NCBI GenBank assembly: GCA_050698355.1 | Contig: JBOHBN010000127.1 | Span: forward strand, 1-35,812 | Length of the DNA: 35,812 nt | Source of the DNA: JBOHBN01 sp050698355 | GTDB taxonomy: Bacteria > Actinomycetota > Actinomycetes > Streptosporangiales > WHST01 | Direction of reading: 5' to 3' | Part shown: positions 31,443 to 35,812 of the stretch, piece after piece | How the letters are laid out: every line of letters starts with the position of its first letter | How positions within the stretch are numbered: position 1 is the stretch's first letter | Translations under genes and position numbers: made by a program | The notes under the pieces: model-generated | The model's database searches: none | What the model was told of the DNA's origin: nothing | The model's input: only the letters and a program-made list of their open reading frames with translations

Positions 31443-32327
31443 GTGGCGGGCACGGATGGCGCGGCGGGCATCTCTCGCCTGCTCGCCGGCAGCACCTTCC
31501 TGGTCACCGGCGCGACCGGTGCCCGGGTCGCGTCCGGCATCTGCGACGCCGTGCACGCCGCCGGCGGTCGCCTGGTCGTGAGCGATCTCACCGACGCCGC
31601 AGTGGCCGAGACCGTCGAGCGATACCCCGGCGCGCTCGGGGTCACGGGCGACGTCACGGATCCCGCCGACGCCGAGCGGGTCGTGGCGACCGCCGTCGAG
31701 CGGTACGGGGTGCTGGACGGCCTGGTGAACAACGCCGGCATCGGCCTGCGAAAGCCGTTCTACGAGGCCACCGAGGAGGAGTTCGACCAGGTGCTCGACA
31801 CCGACCTGCGCGGAGTGTGGCTGATGAGCCGCGCGTTCGCCCGGTCGGCGATCGATCAGGGACGGCCCGGGTCCATCGTCAACATCTCCTCCGTTCACGC
31901 GCGCGCCACCATCGACCGGTACGGCATCTACGCCGGGGCGAAAGCCGGGGTCGAGGGGCTCACCCGGGGCTGCGCGGTGGAGCTCGGCGCGCACGGCATC
32001 CGGTGCAACGCCGTCGCGCCCGGGTACGTGCCTCCAGCCACACACCTCGACGGCGGCTCGCGCCCGGCAGACCGGATCGACGCGCATACTCACGGCGAGC
32101 AGCCGCTGTACAGGACGGTGGAGCCGATCGAATGCGGCTGGGCCGCGGTGTTCCTCCTGTCCGAGCTGAGCCGGTGCGTCACCGGCCAGGTGATCGGTGT
32201 CGACGCGGGCCTGTCGATTCGGCTGTACAACCGCGAGTGGAGCGAGCGCGCGTACACCGATCGGCTGGCGCGCAGCGGTGCGGCCGGCGCGGGCGCTGGC
32301 AGCGGCGGGTCCCGGAGCGTGAGCTGA
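31443..32327 (+). CDS. Short-chain dehydrogenase/reductase
   Basis: NAD(P)-dependent oxidoreductase of 294 aa, first gene of the catabolic operon. Conserved elements are VNNAGIGL, the catalytic Ser in IVNISSVHA, the YxxxK pair in YGIYAGAKAGVEGLTRG, and HGIRCNAVAPGYV. The coenzyme loop is unusual: TGATGARVASGIC instead of TGxxxGxG, with the middle and third glycines not in place. The C-terminus has about 35 extra residues ending in an Ala/Gly/Ser-rich tail. GTG 31443 is chosen because GGGAGG lies 10 bases upstream; ATG 31425 is in frame but has none. Its TGA overlaps the next ATG (TGATG). It probably oxidises a sugar hydroxyl in the first catabolic step. Confidence 0.88.
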   Translation: MAGTDGAAGISRLLAGSTFLVTGATGARVASGICDAVHAAGGRLVVSDLTDAAVAETVERYPGALGVTGDVTDPADAERVVATAVERYGVLDGLVNNAGIGLRKPFYEATEEEFDQVLDTDLRGVWLMSRAFARSAIDQGRPGSIVNISSVHARATIDRYGIYAGAKAGVEGLTRGCAVELGAHGIRCNAVAPGYVPPATHLDGGSRPADRIDAHTHGEQPLYRTVEPIECGWAAVFLLSELSRCVTGQVIGVDAGLSIRLYNREWSERAYTDRLARSGAAGAGAGSGGSRSVS

Positions 32328-33463
32328 TGCGGATCGTACGGATCACGGCGACCGAGGTTGCCGTACCCGCCCGTCCCGGAGCCGTGGAGTCCGAGTCGTT
32401 CCACCGGCCGCTGCACAGCAGGCCGTGGCGCGGGCAGCCGGCGTGGACGGTGCAATTCGACGAGATGCCGAAGGTGGTGCTCCGGCTCGAGCTGGACGGC
32501 GGCCCCGTCGGACTGGGCGAACTGTACCGCGGGCACGACTGGGCGAACGTGGACGCGCTGGCCGACGCCCTGATCGGTCGCGACATCGAGACGCTGAGCC
32601 CTCAGGCGCTGCCGCTGGCCCGCGTCCTGGAGCACGACGGGTTCGAGATGGCCGTGTGGGACGCGTACGCACGGTCGCTGGGCGTCCGGGTGGCCGACCT
32701 GCTCGGCGGGCCGGTGCGCGACCGTGTGCTCGTCAACGCCTGGTCAGGACCGCGCACCGCGGAGGAGATCGGCGACCTGGCGCGTACGTTCAGGGACGAA
32801 GGCTTCACGACCGTCAAGCTGAAGGGCTCGCTGGAGGACGACGTCGTCGCCTGGTGTGCCGCGATCGCCGAGCGAGCCGCGGGCCTGCGCGTCGTGCTCG
32901 ACCCGAACGGTCGGTTCGAGCGGTTCGCCGAGGCGCGGCGGATCGGCGCTGCCCTTGCAGACGTCGGCAACGTCGACTTCCTTGAGGACCCGATACCGCA
33001 CGCCATGGTGCCCGACTGGCAGCTGCTGCGGGGCACCATCGCTGTGCCGCTGGCACGGCACGTCTCGCTCGCGGGCGGCCAACTCGGCGACCGCAGCATG
33101 GAGGTCGTGACCGCGATCCGCGCCGGCACCGCCGACGCGTTCAACTTCACCGCTGGTCTCGCCGACTTCCAGCGGCTCGACCACGCCGCCGGCATCGCGG
33201 GAATCCAGTGCTGGCACGGCTCGCAGGTCGACCTCGGCATCGCGGAGGCGGCGTACGTCCACTCCTGCGCGGCCGCGCAGTCTTGCGCGCTGGCGAGCGA
33301 CATCTTCGGGCGCAGGATCCGTAGCCACGACCTGCTGCGCGAGCCGCTTGCGATAACCCCGCCGTACGCCGCCCTGCCCGCGGGCCCAGGGCTGGGTGTC
33401 GAGATCGACGAGGCCGCGCTCGAGGAGCACCGGGTCAGCGAAAGGGAGTACAGCCACCGATGA
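32327..33463 (+). CDS. Enolase-superfamily (mandelate racemase/muconate lactonizing) enzyme
   Basis: A 378-residue enzyme of the MR/MLE subgroup; many members dehydrate acid sugars. The N-terminal capping domain runs to about residue 130. The barrel has the KxK motif in TTVKLKGSLEDD near 165, the first metal ligand Asp in VVLDPNGRF near 191, and the second, Glu, in VDFLEDPIPH near 221. The third ligand, normally Glu or Asp at the end of the next strand, appears as His or Ser in VPLARHVSLAGG. FNFTAGLADFQRLDH and CWHGSQVDLGIAEAAYVHS then follow; I recall this arrangement from a little-studied subgroup. It overlaps the SDR stop by 1 base and the next start by 4. Sugar-acid dehydration is inferred. 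Confidence 0.87.
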   Translation: MRIVRITATEVAVPARPGAVESESFHRPLHSRPWRGQPAWTVQFDEMPKVVLRLELDGGPVGLGELYRGHDWANVDALADALIGRDIETLSPQALPLARVLEHDGFEMAVWDAYARSLGVRVADLLGGPVRDRVLVNAWSGPRTAEEIGDLARTFRDEGFTTVKLKGSLEDDVVAWCAAIAERAAGLRVVLDPNGRFERFAEARRIGAALADVGNVDFLEDPIPHAMVPDWQLLRGTIAVPLARHVSLAGGQLGDRSMEVVTAIRAGTADAFNFTAGLADFQRLDHAAGIAGIQCWHGSQVDLGIAEAAYVHSCAAAQSCALASDIFGRRIRSHDLLREPLAITPPYAALPAGPGLGVEIDEAALEEHRVSEREYSHR

Positions 33464-34344
33464 TCTACCAGAACCCGTTCGAGGCCGACGCCGACCGTGC
33501 CCAGATCTGGGAGATGCTCGTCGAGCGCGACATCCGCGCGTACGTCGCGAATGACTGGTCGCAGGTCGCCGGCGACTTCCTCGCCGAGGAGTTCGTGGCG
33601 GTGACCGGTCGGGGCCGTTCTAACCCGGACTCGTGGCGGCTGGGGTTCCCCGCCCTGGAGAACTACCGCGACTCCTGGGTGGGCAACGGCAGGCGGCTGC
33701 AGGAGCAGGTACCGGACCTGGAGCAGGGGTTGTACGACGCGACGACCCTGCGCGACATCGAGATCGAGGGCGGCCGCGCCATCGCGCACAAGAAGTTCGA
33801 CGGGCAGCTGCGCCGCCACGACGGCAGCCTCGTCCAGCTCCGGTCGCAGACCCTCTACCTGTGCAAGCAGGTCGACAACCGCTGGCGGATCCAGGGCTTC
33901 GTCGGTTACCTGCCCAACCCGATGGGCGACATGGGCGGCCCTCCGTCGTCGGCGCCCGGCAAGGAGTTGCCCTCGGCCGCCACCCAGCACCCGGGTGCCG
34001 GACCGTACTCGCCGGCGCTCACCGTGCGCACCGAGCAGCTGGTGGTCATCTCGGGACAGGGGGCCATCGGCGCGGACGGGTCCGTCGTCGGCGACACCGT
34101 CGAGGAGCAAGCGCGTACGACGCTGGACAACTGCGCGCGCCAGCTGGCGTCGGCCGGCTGCACGTTCGCGGACGTGTTCAAGGTCAACGTTTTCCTGAGC
34201 GACCTCGCGGACTGGCAGGCGTTCAACGGCGTCTACCGTCAGGTGATGCCCGAACCGCGGCCGGTGCGAACGGCCGTAGGCACGGGGCTCCTCCCGGGCC
34301 TGCTCGTCGAGGTCGAGATGTGGGCGACGAAGGGCTCCTCATGA
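33460..34344 (+). CDS. NTF2/SnoaL-like - RidA fusion protein
   Basis: A 294-residue two-domain protein. Residues about 10-150 form an NTF2-like cone fold (VERDIRAYVANDWSQVAGDF near the start, then IEGGRAIAHKKFDGQLRRHD and VDNRWRIQGFVGYLP). A Pro/Gly/Ser-rich linker follows. Residues about 175-294 are a RidA (YjgF/UK114) domain with GPYSPAL, VISGQGAIGADG, DVFKVNVFLSDLADW, the carboxylate-binding Arg in RPVRTAVG and Glu in VEVEMWA. Active RidA proteins hydrolyse reactive enamines/imines. Fusion of the two folds is uncommon. It overlaps the enolase gene (ATGA) and the creatininase gene (ATGA) by 4 bases each, so it is a true operon member. A frameshift-made fusion is unlikely because the frame is continuous and the linker is well formed. 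Confidence 0.86.
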   Translation: MIYQNPFEADADRAQIWEMLVERDIRAYVANDWSQVAGDFLAEEFVAVTGRGRSNPDSWRLGFPALENYRDSWVGNGRRLQEQVPDLEQGLYDATTLRDIEIEGGRAIAHKKFDGQLRRHDGSLVQLRSQTLYLCKQVDNRWRIQGFVGYLPNPMGDMGGPPSSAPGKELPSAATQHPGAGPYSPALTVRTEQLVVISGQGAIGADGSVVGDTVEEQARTTLDNCARQLASAGCTFADVFKVNVFLSDLADWQAFNGVYRQVMPEPRPVRTAVGTGLLPGLLVEVEMWATKGSS

Positions 34345-35129
34345 CGGCCTGGCAGGACCTCACCTCCGCGCGCCTCGACCTGGTAGACCGACAGGTCCCC
34401 GTCGTACTGCCGCTCGCTGCGGTCGAGCAGCACGGGCCGCACCTGCCGCTCGCCACCGACCGGCTCATCGTCGAACACCTGTGCGCGCGACTGGACGAGG
34501 AGCTCGGCGCCGAGGTCCTGACACTGCCGACCGTGGCGGTCGGCAACTCGACACATCACCGCGACTTCCCCGGCACGCTCTCCGTACGGCACGCCACGTT
34601 GCTCGACCAGGCAACCGACGTCGCCGAGTGCGTCTTCGGAGACGGGTTCCACAACCTTTTGCTGCTCAACGCGCACGGCGGCAACGAGGGCATCGCGCAG
34701 GTGGCACTGGAGCAGCTCGGTGCCCGCTGGCGCGACCGCCGGGTGGTGCGTACCACCTGGTGGCAGGTCGCGGCGGAGGCGATCGGCGCGATCAGCGAGG
34801 CCGGCCCCGGTGGCGTCGGTCACGCCTGCGAGCTGGAGACCTCGCTGGTGCTCGCCATCGCTCCGCAGCTCGTGGACACCGCGGCCGCGCCGGCCAGGGA
34901 GAGCGCGCCGGCGTTCACCTGGGACGCGGGCGACATGCTCCGGCCGTCCCGCGCGACGCTGTACCGGCGCTTCGCGGACATCGCGCCCTCCGGGGTGTTC
35001 GGGGAGCCGCGCGCCGCAAGCGCCGAGAAGGGCAAGCGGATCAGCGAGGCCGTCACCACGGAGCTGGTGGGGATCCTCGAGTCGTTGCGCGGCAGGCCGC
35101 TACCGGCCGCGGGCGGGGCTACGGCGTGA
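34341..35129 (+). CDS. Creatininase-family amidohydrolase
   Basis: Metal-dependent hydrolase of 262 aa. Family motifs are present in order: VEQHGPHLPLATDRLI near residue 28 (Glu, His, Asp ligands), STHHRDFPGTLSVRH, LLLLNAHGGNEGIAQVAL near 112 and GHACELETSLVLAIAP near 160 (second metal Glu). Creatininases open cyclic amides; related enzymes act on formamides, lactams and possibly lactones. In this operon it may open the ring produced by the SDR or remove an amide group, but that is inference. ATG 34341 overlaps the RidA-fusion stop by 4 bases, and its TGA overlaps the next GTG by 4 bases. Confidence 0.9.
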   Translation: MTAWQDLTSARLDLVDRQVPVVLPLAAVEQHGPHLPLATDRLIVEHLCARLDEELGAEVLTLPTVAVGNSTHHRDFPGTLSVRHATLLDQATDVAECVFGDGFHNLLLLNAHGGNEGIAQVALEQLGARWRDRRVVRTTWWQVAAEAIGAISEAGPGGVGHACELETSLVLAIAPQLVDTAAAPARESAPAFTWDAGDMLRPSRATLYRRFADIAPSGVFGEPRAASAEKGKRISEAVTTELVGILESLRGRPLPAAGGATA

Positions 35130-35812
35130 CGGTGCACCCGGCCGCTCCCGTCCGCGGGGTCTCACCCGTACTCGCCGTGCCGTTCACCCCGGACGGCGAG
35201 GTTGCGCTCGACGACTTCCGCCGCCTCGTCCGGCACGTCCTCTCGACCGGGGTCACGAGCGTAATGTTCCCTGGTCTCGCGTCGGAGTTCTACAAGCTGT
35301 CGGAGGCCGAACGGGTCGCGCTGCGCGATGTGCTGCTCGCCGAGACGACCGTGCGTACGGACGTCGCGGCGGTCATCTCGGTCAGCGACCACGCGACGCA
35401 CCTCGCGGCACGCAGCGCACGTGCGGTCGTCCAGGCGGGAGCGGACGTGGTCAACCTCCTGCCGCCGCACTTCCTCGGCCCGTCGGCTGACGCGCTGGCC
35501 GCGCACATCGGCGCGGTGCTCGCCGCGATCGCTCCCACGCCGGTCGTGGTGCAGTGCGCACCGGCGCAGACTGGAACGAGCCTGGACGCCTCGGTCATCG
35601 CCGGCATCGCGCGCGAGCACTCCAACCTGCGCATGGTCAAGGTGGAGTCCGCCCCGCCCGGCCGGTTCATCGCCGCGCTCGGAATGCAGGAGCCACCGCT
35701 GGCTGCCGTTGTCGGCCAGGCAGGAGTGCAGATGCTCGACGCCGCGCGCCGTGGTGCGGTCGGCGTCCAGCCGGGCTGCTCGTTCAGCGAGCTGTACGTC
35801 GACGTCTGGCGC
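35126..35812 (+). CDS. DapA-family (dihydrodipicolinate synthase-like) aldolase/lyase, partial
   Basis: N-terminal 229 codons of a class I, Schiff-base aldolase of the DapA/NAL/KDG-aldolase superfamily; the gene continues beyond the window. It starts VRGVSPVLAVPFTPDGEVAL and has GVTSVMFPGLASEFYKLSEA in the place of the usual GTTGE loop. The Schiff-base Lys is seen in LRMVKVESAPPG near residue 172. The usual YNxPxxTG before it reads VVQCAPAQTG, so the catalytic Tyr is replaced, as in a poorly studied subgroup. It would suit retro-aldol cleavage of a 2-keto-3-deoxy acid made by the enolase-family enzyme. GTG 35126 overlaps the creatininase stop (GTGA). Confidence 0.88.
   Translation, partial: MTVHPAAPVRGVSPVLAVPFTPDGEVALDDFRRLVRHVLSTGVTSVMFPGLASEFYKLSEAERVALRDVLLAETTVRTDVAAVISVSDHATHLAARSARAVVQAGADVVNLLPPHFLGPSADALAAHIGAVLAAIAPTPVVVQCAPAQTGTSLDASVIAGIAREHSNLRMVKVESAPPGRFIAALGMQEPPLAAVVGQAGVQMLDAARRGAVGVQPGCSFSELYVDVWR

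Overview
The window is high-GC DNA with frequent GTG starts, dense gene packing and many 4-base stop/start overlaps. Together with typical actinobacterial families (a fused glycine/sarcosine/dimethylglycine methyltransferase, VapBC, a PPOX-fold protein, and a CUT1 sugar transporter with no ATPase of its own), this points to an actinomycete (Actinomycetota). I cannot name the genus from the sequence.

Layout. (1) 1-5.5 kb, osmoprotection: a minus-strand OpuC/ProU-type betaine/choline ABC transporter (ATPase cut by the window edge, plus a permease), then plus-strand ilvD and a bifunctional betaine-synthesis methyltransferase behind a long, hairpin-rich leader. (2) 5.5-9 kb: a short 'animal-type' transketolase flanked by long palindromes, then the scar of a deletion that joined the 3' half of a minus-strand amidohydrolase gene to the 3' part of a plus-strand Lrp/AsnC regulator gene, and a DoxX-like membrane protein. 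(3) 9-13.4 kb: a PAP2-like membrane protein; a yybP-ykoY (Mn2+) riboswitch in front of a ferritin-like/VIT1 metal transporter; a cytosolic BtuF-like protein convergent with a DUF71 PP-loop ATPase; and a long NDP kinase. (4) 13.5-20.7 kb, a patchwork of small accessory genes and debris: ArsR-SRPBCC pair, NAD-dependent epimerase, PPOX protein, VapBC, methyltransferase, YjbR, GNAT, thioesterase and zinc-ribbon genes, with fragments of a second methyltransferase and of a terpene-cyclase-like gene that carries an in-frame TGA. (5) 20.7-26.3 kb: LysR regulator, MetE-like protein, STAS protein, Tat-exported ferritin-like protein and a 14-TM-type MFS transporter.

(6) 26.4-35.8 kb is the most interesting part: two divergent operons around a roughly 190-bp control region. 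The minus operon encodes a solute-binding lipoprotein, two CUT1 permeases, an IclR regulator and a HAD phosphatase. The plus operon encodes an SDR, an enolase-superfamily enzyme, an NTF2-like/RidA fusion, a creatininase-family hydrolase and a DapA-family aldolase (cut by the edge). Neighbouring genes in each arm overlap or nearly touch. The control region has a good sigma70-type promoter for the transporter operon and three related operator-like elements. I infer a substrate-inducible uptake and catabolic system for a sugar acid, lactone or related amide: import, oxidation, ring opening, dehydration and aldol cleavage, with RidA clearing reactive imines. The substrate is unknown, and several enzymes have altered active-site residues, so it may be an undescribed pathway.
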